This document shows positions 1-7,389 of a DNA stretch of 64,000 nucleotides, piece after piece. The position numbers were made by a program, and so were the translations under genes. The stretch is taken from positions 2,604,001 through 2,668,000 of the forward strand of contig NZ_CP009512.1 of assembly GCF_000970205.1 (NCBI RefSeq), read 5' to 3'. Position 1 is the stretch's first letter; the number at the start of each line of letters is the position of its first letter. Under the pieces are notes generated by a model. That model saw nothing but the letters and a program-made list of their open reading frames with translations, did not search any database and was not told where the DNA came from. The stretch comes from Methanosarcina mazei S-6. GTDB taxonomy: Archaea > Halobacteriota > Methanosarcinia > Methanosarcinales > Methanosarcinaceae.

Positions 1-145
1 GGTCCAGTATATCAGGGTTTTCCGTATCCACCGATGCTATGGACACGGATACTCCATAAAAATCATCGAAGCACGGTATAAACTTCCTTCTCTGTTCATC
101 ATACTTTCCTGAAACAGCATCAAACTTTCTCTTAATTTCGCTCAT
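1..145 (-). CDS. SAM-dependent methyltransferase, amino end only
   Basis: Reading on the minus strand from an ATG at 145-143 gives about 48 residues that run off the window edge. They begin MSEIKRKFDAVSGKYDEQRR and continue FIPCFDDFYG. A start of this kind, with an 'FD..S.KYD..R..FIPCFDDFY' pattern, is typical of class I SAM-dependent methyltransferases annotated in methanogens and clostridia. The SAM-binding motif would lie outside the window, so the family call rests on the amino-terminal pattern only. The substrate cannot be inferred. Confidence 0.7.
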   Translation of the reverse strand, partial: MSEIKRKFDAVSGKYDEQRRKFIPCFDDFYGVSVSIASVDTENPDILD

Positions 146-338
146 TTTTTCTCCGCTTTCTCCGGGTTTTGAACTCAGGAACGAATCTTCATTTTTTCAC
201 TCATTTTTACCCATTAATACTACCGCATACAATTAATTCATTTTGACATATCAACCGTGACTGCAAATAAATTTCAGCCCCTAAAAACTGATATTTAACT
301 GATATTCGTACATCTCTGCAGGGCTCAAAAAATAATTT

Positions 339-346
339 ATTTATAT
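339..346 (+). promoter_or_regulatory. TATA-like box for the 82-residue coiled-coil protein
   Basis: TTTATATT lies about 25 bases before the ATG at 367. That is the spacing expected between an archaeal TATA box and the transcription start, so the mRNA may be leaderless or nearly so. No Shine-Dalgarno sequence precedes the ATG, which fits. Confidence 0.4.
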
Positions 347-366
347 TTTGCGGCAATGTTACAGTC

Positions 367-615
367 ATGCACTGCGAAGATAAAACGGCAGACAGTGCCG
401 ATAAGAGTAGAGAGTTTGGCGTACTGGGAAATGTCCTGATGGAACTGCAGAGAGAAGAACTTGAGGAAATTGACACATGCCTTGAGGAAACCCGGAAAGC
501 CGGCGTGACACAGAATACTGCGGAGATATTGGCAGAGATCAATGCATCATTAAAAGAGATTGCTGCGACGCAGAAGAAAATACTGGAAGAACTGCAAAAA
601 AACAGGACAGATTAA
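367..615 (+). CDS. small hypothetical coiled-coil protein (82 aa)
   Basis: The protein is charged and soluble, with no signal peptide or membrane segment. Residues about 20-80 are rich in Glu, Lys and Leu with heptad spacing and end in ILEELQKNRTD, so a helical or coiled-coil fold is likely. No family was recognised. It is supported by a TATA-like box at 339-346 and by balanced amino-acid composition. The reverse-strand reading across it lacks these features. It is a stand-alone gene between a divergent methyltransferase gene and a gap of about 410 bases. Function unknown. Confidence 0.6.
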   Translation: MHCEDKTADSADKSREFGVLGNVLMELQREELEEIDTCLEETRKAGVTQNTAEILAEINASLKEIAATQKKILEELQKNRTD

Positions 616-1027
616 GTTCCATTTCATTTTTCCCAACACTTTAATGCTGCTTTAGGTCCACAATTATATTTTGGGCATGGGTGGATTGGAATAAAACAGG
701 TACAAATTCACAAAAAACCTCTGGACAGGAGGTCAGCCCGGGGAATGATTTCCAGAGAAGTGATTCCGGGTGTGGGGGATTATGAAAGAGGTTTTGTCCA
801 ACATAGAGAGATTTTCACATACGATTGCTCCCCACAACCCATTAAATATAATGCATCAGTTGTATTTATACTTCACTTATGAAAGGAGAATCTACACGCC
901 GTTATTCAGGCCGGCCTGCTGGTCAAAGCTCAGCATAGATTATTCCTGATGGGCAGACCATCAATCAAGCCGTAAAAGATGTGGGAGGTTCAGGTCAAAG
1001 ATTTCTGCTTACTCATTTAAATTCTGA
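616..1027. other. intergenic region, 412 bases
   Basis: No convincing gene was seen. On the plus strand, an ATG at about 881 opens 19 codons followed by TAG and a further open stretch that runs antisense into the small Cys protein gene. It has no coding support and is not called. An imperfect inverted repeat (CCCGGGGAAT and ATTCCGGG) lies near 746-778 and could be a weak terminator for the upstream gene. Confidence 0.4.
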
Positions 1028-1183
1028 TTATTCTTTCAGTTTCATGGGCTCTCCGCAGCAGTCAATATCACCCTTACAGCCCATGGAGCAGTGTCCGTCT
1101 CCGCACTGATTGACCACTTCAAGTTCGAGCCCGCATTTTTCGCAGACAAGAATCTGGCCCTGTTTTAGATTGGTGCAGTTCAC
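1028..1183 (-). CDS. small Cys-rich metal-binding protein (51 aa)
   Basis: Starting at GTG 1183-1181, this encodes 51 residues with seven cysteines: C3, C14, C17, C27, C32, C36 and the CC pair at 42-43. The sequence begins VNCTNLKQGQILVCEKCG and ends CCGEPMKLKE. The CEKCG turn and the late CC resemble the metal-binding half of desulforedoxin/rubredoxin-like proteins, so it probably binds iron or zinc. That is inference. A strong Shine-Dalgarno sequence (GGAGGGG) lies five bases before GTG and fixes the start. It is transcribed in the same direction as the malic enzyme gene upstream (1293-2612), about 110 bases away. Confidence 0.75.
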   Translation of the reverse strand: MNCTNLKQGQILVCEKCGLELEVVNQCGDGHCSMGCKGDIDCCGEPMKLKE

Positions 1184-1292
1184 TATTATCCCCTCCGGAT
1201 ATTTGACAGAGAAAATATGTAATTTAGGTTAAAATCGGTTTTGAAACAATAATCCTGAAGATTGGTCCGGAGACTCAGAGGATAAGGTTGGT

Positions 1293-2612
1293 TCAGAAAG
1301 TCTCTTCGAGTCTTTTTCTTGCCGCACAGCTTTCAAGGGAAGCGGATGCAACCGCTTTTGCAACTGCAGGGACCACGTGTTTGTCAAGAGGGTCAGGGAT
1401 TATATGGTCTTCCGAAAGCTCGCCTGAAGTCACAACATTTGCAAGGGCATGGGCTGCTGCCATTTCCATTTCAGGGGTTATCTTCCTTGCACAGGTTCCG
1501 AGAGCTCCTTTAAAGATTCCAGGGAAACTCAGGCAGTTGTTCAGCTGATTTGGGAAATCCGACCTGCCTGTAGCAACAATTCTTGCCCCAGCCCTTTTTG
1601 CAGCCTCGGGCATGATCTCAGGAACAGGGTTTGCCATAGCCATCACTATTGCATCTTTAGCCATGGAGCGGACCATGCTCCCGGTTACTATCCCTCCAAC
1701 CGAGACCCCTATAAACAGGTCAGCCCCCGGAAAAACTTCTTTGAGCTCTCCTTTTAACCTCTCAGGGTTCGTAATCCTGGAGATTTCGTCCTTGATAGTG
1801 TTCATGCCCTTTTCCCTGCCTTCATACACAATTCCCTGGCTGTCGCAGGCAAGGATTTTTGCAGGATTTGCTCCCGCCCGGACAAGGAACTTTAAAATTG
1901 CAACCCCGGCAGCCCCGAGCCCTGAGATTACTATTTTTAGTTCTGCCAGATCCTTTTTTACAATTTTAAGGGCATTAAGGAGCCCGGCAAATACGACAAT
2001 GGCTGTACCGTGCTGATCGTCATGGAGAACAGGGATTTCAAGCTCTTCCCTGAGCCTTGCTTCGATTTCAAAACAGCGGGGGGCACTGATGTCTTCAAGA
2101 TTGATCCCTCCAAATGCCGGAGCCATGTTTTTTACAGCTTTTATAACCTCTTCTGTGTCCTGAGTGCCCAGGCAGATAGGAAAAGCGTCTATTCCGGCAA
2201 ATTCTTTAAAGATTATAGCTTTTCCTTCCATAATAGGTAGAGCCGCATAAGGGCCAATGTTCCCAAGCCCGAGTACAGCTGACCCGTCAGTCACCACAGC
2301 AACTGTATTTTTCTTGAGGGTATAAAGGTAAGCAAGGTCCCGGTTTTCCCTGATTTTCCGGCAGGGTTCGGCAACTCCGGGAGTATAAGCAACGCCGAGG
2401 TCATGAATTGTACGGAGGCGGACTTTGCTTGCAACTTCAAGTACACCTCCAAGTCTCCTGTGCATTGCAAGCGATTCCTGATAAAGTGAAGCATGTGTGC
2501 CATCATCTGGTTCAATATCCTTTTCAGTTCCCTGCCCGGAGGCTTTTTGTGAATTATATTCAGAGTTTTTCTCAGTCTTTTCATTCAGACCTCCATCAGG
2601 GTCTGAAACCAA
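1293..2612 (-). CDS. malic enzyme (oxaloacetate-decarboxylating malate dehydrogenase)
   Basis: Converts malate to pyruvate and CO2 with NAD(P), linking C4 acids to pyruvate in the cytosol. Visible hallmarks are AYTPGVAEPC early in the malic amino-terminal domain (about residues 45-180), GLGNIGPYAALPIMEGKA, the LHDDQHGTA motif, a Rossmann GLGAAG turn at about residues 233-238, and ANPVPEIMPEAA in the NAD domain. The length of 439 residues suits the short prokaryotic form without the phosphotransacetylase domain. The start is TTG at 2612 and gives a polar extension of about 45 residues (Glu, Lys, Ser and Gln rich) before the conserved domain. No ATG lies in frame until Met50. Cofactor preference cannot be read by eye. 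Confidence 0.93.
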   Translation of the reverse strand: MVSDPDGGLNEKTEKNSEYNSQKASGQGTEKDIEPDDGTHASLYQESLAMHRRLGGVLEVASKVRLRTIHDLGVAYTPGVAEPCRKIRENRDLAYLYTLKKNTVAVVTDGSAVLGLGNIGPYAALPIMEGKAIIFKEFAGIDAFPICLGTQDTEEVIKAVKNMAPAFGGINLEDISAPRCFEIEARLREELEIPVLHDDQHGTAIVVFAGLLNALKIVKKDLAELKIVISGLGAAGVAILKFLVRAGANPAKILACDSQGIVYEGREKGMNTIKDEISRITNPERLKGELKEVFPGADLFIGVSVGGIVTGSMVRSMAKDAIVMAMANPVPEIMPEAAKRAGARIVATGRSDFPNQLNNCLSFPGIFKGALGTCARKITPEMEMAAAHALANVVTSGELSEDHIIPDPLDKHVVPAVAKAVASASLESCAARKRLEETF

Positions 2613-2816
2613 ACGAATATCTCTAATTTTAATAACCCCCTGCAGATATAACAGACTTCATTCAGGACTTTTAGACTCCGAAACCTGATTTTAAAACCTG
2701 ATTTTAATACATGATTTTAATACATGATATAAAAATATGGTTTTGAAACCTGATTTTAAACATGATTTGACAGATATCTTTCTGTGTAATAATCTATACA
2801 GACAATAATAAATCCA

Positions 2817-3281
2817 GTGGTAAGAATTCAGAAGCTTAATTTCTTTCCAGAAAAAGATATACCTTTGAAGGAGAAATTAACCTGCATGCAGGTAAAAGGA
2901 ATTGCCCGTGATACCCTTGATTTTATCCTTGAAGCCAGCAGGTCAATGGCTCCCGAAGAGTTTGCCGGACTTTTGCAGGAAAAGGACGGAATAATTACCG
3001 AGGTGCTTATCCTTCCCGGAACTGAATCAAGTGATACAAGCGCAGTTCTAAGGCTTTACATGATGCCAAACATGAAAGCAACAGGTTCTGTCCACAGCCA
3101 TCCCGGGCACAACAGGAGTCCCTCTGAAGCCGACCTTCATCTCTTTTCGAAAACAGGAAACTGCCATATCATAGTGGGCAAACCTTACAGCAGGCAAAGC
3201 TGGACCTGCTATGACAGGAAAGGAAAGATAAGAGATCTTCCTGTCCTTAATATAGAGTTTGAAGAGGACGAGGAGATTTGA
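2817..3281 (+). CDS. JAMM/MPN-domain metalloprotease-like protein (Mov34/PAD-1 family)
   Basis: Carries the JAMM zinc-protease signature HSHPGHNRSPSEAD (HxHP, seven residues, S..D) and an upstream Glu in PEEFAGLL that matches the catalytic Glu. The family removes ubiquitin-like or small archaeal modifier (SAMP) proteins or processes sulfur-carrier proteins. A desampylase-like role is inference. The longest reading starts at GTG 2817 (154 aa). An ATG at 2886 with AAGGAG about 12 bases upstream gives 131 aa and begins just before the domain, so it may be the true start. No sulfur-carrier or SAMP gene lies beside it. A long purine-rich repeat tract follows the stop codon. Confidence 0.85.
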   Translation: MVRIQKLNFFPEKDIPLKEKLTCMQVKGIARDTLDFILEASRSMAPEEFAGLLQEKDGIITEVLILPGTESSDTSAVLRLYMMPNMKATGSVHSHPGHNRSPSEADLHLFSKTGNCHIIVGKPYSRQSWTCYDRKGKIRDLPVLNIEFEEDEEI

Positions 3282-3460
3282 GGGTAAAAGAGTTGAGATA
3301 AGAAAATTGAGATAAAAATTGAAGTAAGAGAGTTGAAGAAAAAATAGAGGAAAAAATTTGAGGTAAAAAATTTGAGATAAGAAAATTGAGGTGAGAAGTT
3401 GAGGGAAAACATTCGAGGTAAGAGAGTTGAAGTAAAAAATTGAGGCAGCAATTTGAGGTA
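3282..3460. repeat. degenerate purine-rich tandem repeat
   Basis: About 180 bases made of imperfect copies of a 10-16 base unit such as GAGATAAGAAAATT or GAGGTAAGAGAGTT. The plus strand is nearly pure purine plus T. It has no plausible coding content: the opposite reading gives only Phe/Leu/Ser-rich low complexity. It starts directly after the JAMM gene stop codon. Confidence 0.8.
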
Positions 3461-3671
3461 AAATGTCTATCACCGAAACAGTATTAAACATTTCTTTTGT
3501 GAAAATTCCCGAAAGCAGCATTTTTTCCAGAAAATGTCTTTAACCCGCCGCCTGTCTGCTTTATTGCCTACCAAAAACATTTTATTCACATATACACATT
3601 ATTTATGGGATACATCCTTCACCTTTGTTCAAAGGCAGATATTTTAACTTAAAGGTTGTATCCGGAAAATA

Positions 3672-3714
3672 TATCTGGAGTTCAAGATCCAGATAGCCTT
3701 CACATATCTGGAGG
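3672..3714 (+). promoter_or_regulatory. competing hairpins over a ribosome binding site
   Basis: TATCTGGA occurs at 3672-3679 and again at 3705-3712. The complement TCCAGATA lies between them at 3688-3695 and can pair with either copy. The second copy overlaps the Shine-Dalgarno GGAGG (3710-3714) of the gene starting at 3726. Pairing with the first copy leaves the site open, and pairing with the second hides it. This has the geometry of a translational switch. Function is inference. Confidence 0.5.
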
Positions 3715-3725
3715 TAGTAATCCTA

Positions 3726-3899
3726 ATGCCTACATGCCAAGACTGCAGATTTTATACGGCTATTGATGAGATAAAAGGCGAATGTTTCAGCCTTGGATTT
3801 GAAGTACGCGGGAAAACCGATTCCAAGAAGTGCCCGGAGCGGGCTTTCAGGCCAAATAAAGGTCCCAAATCGAAAAAAGCCGGAGCGGCAAGGTATTAA
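3726..3899 (+). CDS. small four-Cys protein, possibly FeS-binding (57 aa)
   Basis: Encodes 57 residues beginning MPTCQDCRFY with cysteines at 4, 7, 20 and 36 and a basic tail (NKGPKSKKAG). The CxxCRFY...G.C...CPERAF pattern resembles the small HiPIP-like subunits found with glycyl-radical enzymes such as benzylsuccinate synthase and hydroxyphenylacetate decarboxylase, so a 4Fe-4S or zinc site is likely. No glycyl-radical enzyme gene is in the window, so the role is open. GGAGG lies 11 bases before the ATG inside the competing hairpins described at 3672-3714. Confident as a gene, not as to function. Confidence 0.75.
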   Translation: MPTCQDCRFYTAIDEIKGECFSLGFEVRGKTDSKKCPERAFRPNKGPKSKKAGAARY

Positions 3900-4095
3900 A
3901 ATGAATAGCGAATTGGGGACGAAAAAAGCTCGGTTAAATGAGGTAGAAAGTGTAAAAGTACATTGATCGAGCTTCTACTGGAAAAATACCGGAAAGCGCA
4001 AAAACCTTTTTTCTGCTTGCCGGAATCAAACGAAACTCAGGTTAAACCCTGTTCAATATTTTTCTTTTTCGCTCTGTTTTTACTTTTAATTTTAT

Positions 4096-6915
4096 TTAGA
4101 TGTGGTTTTCTGCGGAAACCGTAATATATTCAGGTATGGTCTTTGTGTTGCTGCTGTTTTCATTTGTTACTGTAAGGCTTACGTCATACTTTCCGGGTTT
4201 GGTAAACGTGTGAGTTGCATTCAGGGCGTGTCTGGAATAAATACCGTCTCCGAAATCCCATAACCAGTAAACAGGTTCTCCCGTACTTCTGTCGGCGAAT
4301 AATACTTTTAAGGGCGAGTTTCCTGAAGTGGTATTTGCAGAAAAGTCAGCAACAGGTGCTTTCAGTGAAGGTTCCGCTTCTGAAACTGTACACATGTAAA
4401 TGTCCTTATTTGTTACATATAAATGATCATTCTGTTTGTATTCGTTGCGACAATCCGTCCAGACTATCCTATCGCCATAAATTGCAGGGTTTAATTGCGC
4501 TGAGTTGTTTGAAGTAATCCGGGTTTCCACATGAGTGGAAAGATCATATATGTAAATATCAGGATTATTATTCCGGCTATCGACCCATGCTATTTTATCA
4601 CCATAGATGGCAGGATACTCCTGGGACCCTTTGTCAATTGTGATTCGAGTTTCCCTGGAAGTTGAAATATTGTACATATAAATATCCCAGCCTCTATTGC
4701 GCCAATCTGCCCACACAATTCTGTCTCCGTATATATCAGGAGAATACTGATCCGAATCATCATCAGTGATCTGGATTTCCCTGGAAGTAGAGAGATCGTA
4801 CATGTATATATCGGTAGGGTTATGGCCATCTCCATTGCGAGAATCCTGCCACACTACTTTATCTCCATAGATGGAAGGATCACCCTGATAAGATTCGTTT
4901 GTGGTTATCCGGGTTTCTTTTGATGTGGAAAGATCATATATGTAAATATCTGCTTTTCCGTTGCGAATATCTGTCCAGACTATCCTGTCTCCGTAAATAT
5001 CAGGACAGAAAGCCTGTCCGCTGTCAGTAATCTGAATTTCTGTTGACGTGGAAAGATTATACATGTGTATATCGGCTTTATCCCAGACACCGGGAATGGT
5101 ACTCCTATATTCCTGCCACACTACCCTATCGCCATAGATTGCAGGTCCAGTAGCTGTATTATAGTAGGTATCATTAAAAGTAATCTGAGATTCCCTGGAA
5201 GTAGAGAGATTGTATACGTAAATATTATAATGCCCACCCAGGTCATCAAAAAATACTATATTATCCCCGTAAATGGCAGGGCTCGTCTGATTGGATTTGT
5301 TTGCTGTGATCTGAGCCTCCGTGAGAGTATATTGAGGCCTATCGGATGCTGTGATTGGATATAGTTTCGAGGAAGTCCCGTTTGCGTTGTTTACGGTCAG
5401 ATTGACAGTATAGGCACCGGATACCGGGTATACATAAACAGCGGTTTTATCCGTGGAGTCAATGACTCCGTCATTATCGAAATCCCAGACCCCGGATGTT
5501 GAATTTTGTGAGTCGTCCGTAAACAGGACAGAAAAAGGTACGTAACCGTCAGTTGCATTGGAACTGAAATCTGCAACAGGGAATACTGGTTGATCCTGCT
5601 CGGATATGGAGACAAGAGGAAGATAATCAATATCATACGCATTGACCGTGTATACGGAGTCACCGATTCCATCCCCGTTCCAGTCGTTACAGTTTTGAGA
5701 AAAACCGGTTCCATCAGGCTTTGCCCAGAAATTGCCGCCAAGGCAATGTCTACCTAAAATATTAGGATCCGTGGTTTTTGTGGTATTCAGTTCAATAAAA
5801 TTTGCTCTGACTCCATTATTTACTGGTATTACAGCATAATAGTTGTCTGTATAGTTGCCTGTATCGTTAAAGAAACAGATATCATTATTAAATATATTAT
5901 TATAAATCTGGAGGGTTCCATTATATGGCTCTTCATGGACCCCATAGGGAATCAGTTTTACATAGATTCCATATTGCCTATTTAGCTCGATTCTGTTACC
6001 GGTTATCAGATTATCGGAAGGATGACCTTCGAATGATATTCCTATATTGTTTTTTGAAATTGTATTATTTGAAAATACATTACCCCCTGACTCTCCAGCA
6101 TAGATTCCGTAGCCATTGGAAGTCAGGGTATTATTGTAAAATTCGTTATTTCCCGTGAGCCAGCCCAGAAAGATGCCATAAGTGCAATTTACAATAGTAT
6201 TATTTTCAACCTCATTGGAAGATTCTGTAAAGACAATTCCATAACCACTAAGAGTTCCATTTGAAATATAATTGTTGAGAATATTACATCCGTAGCATTC
6301 AGACACTCCTATACCACCATTCAGGAGTGAATTATTTAATAAAATACAATTAGAATATACATGAGAAGCAGTGATATCTCCATTAACGACCAGATTGTCA
6401 GAGATTAAAAAATCAGAAGGTTCATCAATATCATACACATGGATACCTGAATTTAAAATCACATTTTTTTCAATACTGGAGTTGTAACACCTTCCACTTC
6501 CAGCTACAATTCCCGATTCCAGGATGTTATTCTTAACGGTACAATTTGCAATATTATCATACCAGAAGTCACTTTTATGACCCCGTAATCTTAACTGTTC
6601 ACTTATCCTGAGTCCGTTAACAGTAGTGTTATTTGCGCTTATGTTAAAAGCCCTTACAGTAGTATCTTCCGGATGTTCAGATTCAGAAAGGACACTTATA
6701 TTATCTATCAATATATCCAAACTCTCATTATAGAAACCCGGATAAACAATAATTGTGTCTCCTGAAGATGAACTATTTACTGCTTCCTGAATTAATATGT
6801 AATCCGCTGAACCATTATCATCTACCGTAATTTCCCTGCCGGATGCAGGAATACAAAACACAATCGTAAGAAAGGTAATAGCCACTAAGAAGATAGATAA
6901 TTTATTTACCCACAC
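4096..6915 (-). CDS. secreted beta-helix / PKD / beta-propeller surface protein (939 aa)
   Basis: A signal peptide (MWVNKLSIFLVAITF, hydrophobic to about residue 25) leads to these domains. Residues about 28-430 are a NosD/CASH-type parallel beta-helix, with recurrent 'NNTI..N.YGI' turns. About 445-530 is a PKD domain (WDFDNDG). About 535-845 is a TolB-like beta-propeller whose blades repeat 'YGD(R/K)IVW.D.RN...DIY(M/I)Y(D/N)LSTS.E..IT' seven or eight times. About 855-935 is a second PKD domain (WLWDFGDG). Such multi-domain proteins form the envelope or adhesion surface of Methanosarcina cells. No carboxyl-terminal membrane anchor is visible, so attachment is unclear. The amino end is paralogous to the disrupted gene at 62145. 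The gene is monocistronic, with 24-bp tandem repeats just upstream. Confidence 0.9.
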   Translation of the reverse strand: MWVNKLSIFLVAITFLTIVFCIPASGREITVDDNGSADYILIQEAVNSSSSGDTIIVYPGFYNESLDILIDNISVLSESEHPEDTTVRAFNISANNTTVNGLRISEQLRLRGHKSDFWYDNIANCTVKNNILESGIVAGSGRCYNSSIEKNVILNSGIHVYDIDEPSDFLISDNLVVNGDITASHVYSNCILLNNSLLNGGIGVSECYGCNILNNYISNGTLSGYGIVFTESSNEVENNTIVNCTYGIFLGWLTGNNEFYNNTLTSNGYGIYAGESGGNVFSNNTISKNNIGISFEGHPSDNLITGNRIELNRQYGIYVKLIPYGVHEEPYNGTLQIYNNIFNNDICFFNDTGNYTDNYYAVIPVNNGVRANFIELNTTKTTDPNILGRHCLGGNFWAKPDGTGFSQNCNDWNGDGIGDSVYTVNAYDIDYLPLVSISEQDQPVFPVADFSSNATDGYVPFSVLFTDDSQNSTSGVWDFDNDGVIDSTDKTAVYVYPVSGAYTVNLTVNNANGTSSKLYPITASDRPQYTLTEAQITANKSNQTSPAIYGDNIVFFDDLGGHYNIYVYNLSTSRESQITFNDTYYNTATGPAIYGDRVVWQEYRSTIPGVWDKADIHMYNLSTSTEIQITDSGQAFCPDIYGDRIVWTDIRNGKADIYIYDLSTSKETRITTNESYQGDPSIYGDKVVWQDSRNGDGHNPTDIYMYDLSTSREIQITDDDSDQYSPDIYGDRIVWADWRNRGWDIYMYNISTSRETRITIDKGSQEYPAIYGDKIAWVDSRNNNPDIYIYDLSTHVETRITSNNSAQLNPAIYGDRIVWTDCRNEYKQNDHLYVTNKDIYMCTVSEAEPSLKAPVADFSANTTSGNSPLKVLFADRSTGEPVYWLWDFGDGIYSRHALNATHTFTKPGKYDVSLTVTNENSSNTKTIPEYITVSAENHI

Positions 6916-6980
6916 CTGTTACTTCCCCCTGAACCGGAAATATAAAAAATAAATCGTATAGAATTCTGAAATTTAGATAT

Positions 6981-7052
6981 TTAAGAACTAATAGAACTTA
7001 TTTTTTAAGGACTAATAGAACTTATTTTTTAAGGACTAATAGAACTTATTTT
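6981..7052. repeat. 24-bp tandem repeat, three copies
   Basis: Three 24-bp copies of TTAAGRACTAATAGAACTTA plus TTTT at 6981-7004, 7005-7028 and 7029-7052. They differ by a single base in the first copy. They lie about 65-135 bases upstream of the 939-residue surface protein start (minus strand), in its likely promoter or 5' untranslated region. Confidence 0.9.
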
Positions 7053-7207
7053 CTGGAATTATATAATACTAATCTTTTATTCTGGAAAATTGTAGCAGGT
7101 TAAAAAGTTATATTATATTTAAATCATTAAAAGGCATTATTTCGAGTTTTACTGATTTGTGTCCCTATTTTTGCATTATATAAGGGTCCTGAATGCTAAA
7201 AACGTAA

Positions 7208-7240
7208 TTTTTAAATATATTTTTACAATATATTTAAAAA
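7208..7240. repeat. 14-bp perfect AT-only inverted repeat
   Basis: TTTTTAAATATATT (7208-7221) and its exact complement (7227-7240) are separated by five bases. Each arm contains a TATA-like stretch. It lies between the histidine kinase 3' end and the surface protein promoter region. It could be a terminator-like hairpin or an operator. No function is assigned. Confidence 0.6.
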
Positions 7241-7389
7241 TATTATCCTCTGCCAGACGCATCCGGTAACATTTCGACTCCTTAAATACTATTTTGTCCT
7301 TTAAACGTGCAGGGAACCATTGATAAGATCCAGTGGCATAAGTAAAAATTAATTATCCGTTTTGTTTTTTCTTATCTGACCCTGCCTTC

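Noticed and set aside
881-1116. Plus-strand frame with one in-frame TAG after 19 codons, considered as a pyrrolysine-containing gene
   Set aside because: No family resemblance, no ribosome binding site, and its second half is antisense to a well-supported Cys-rich gene.
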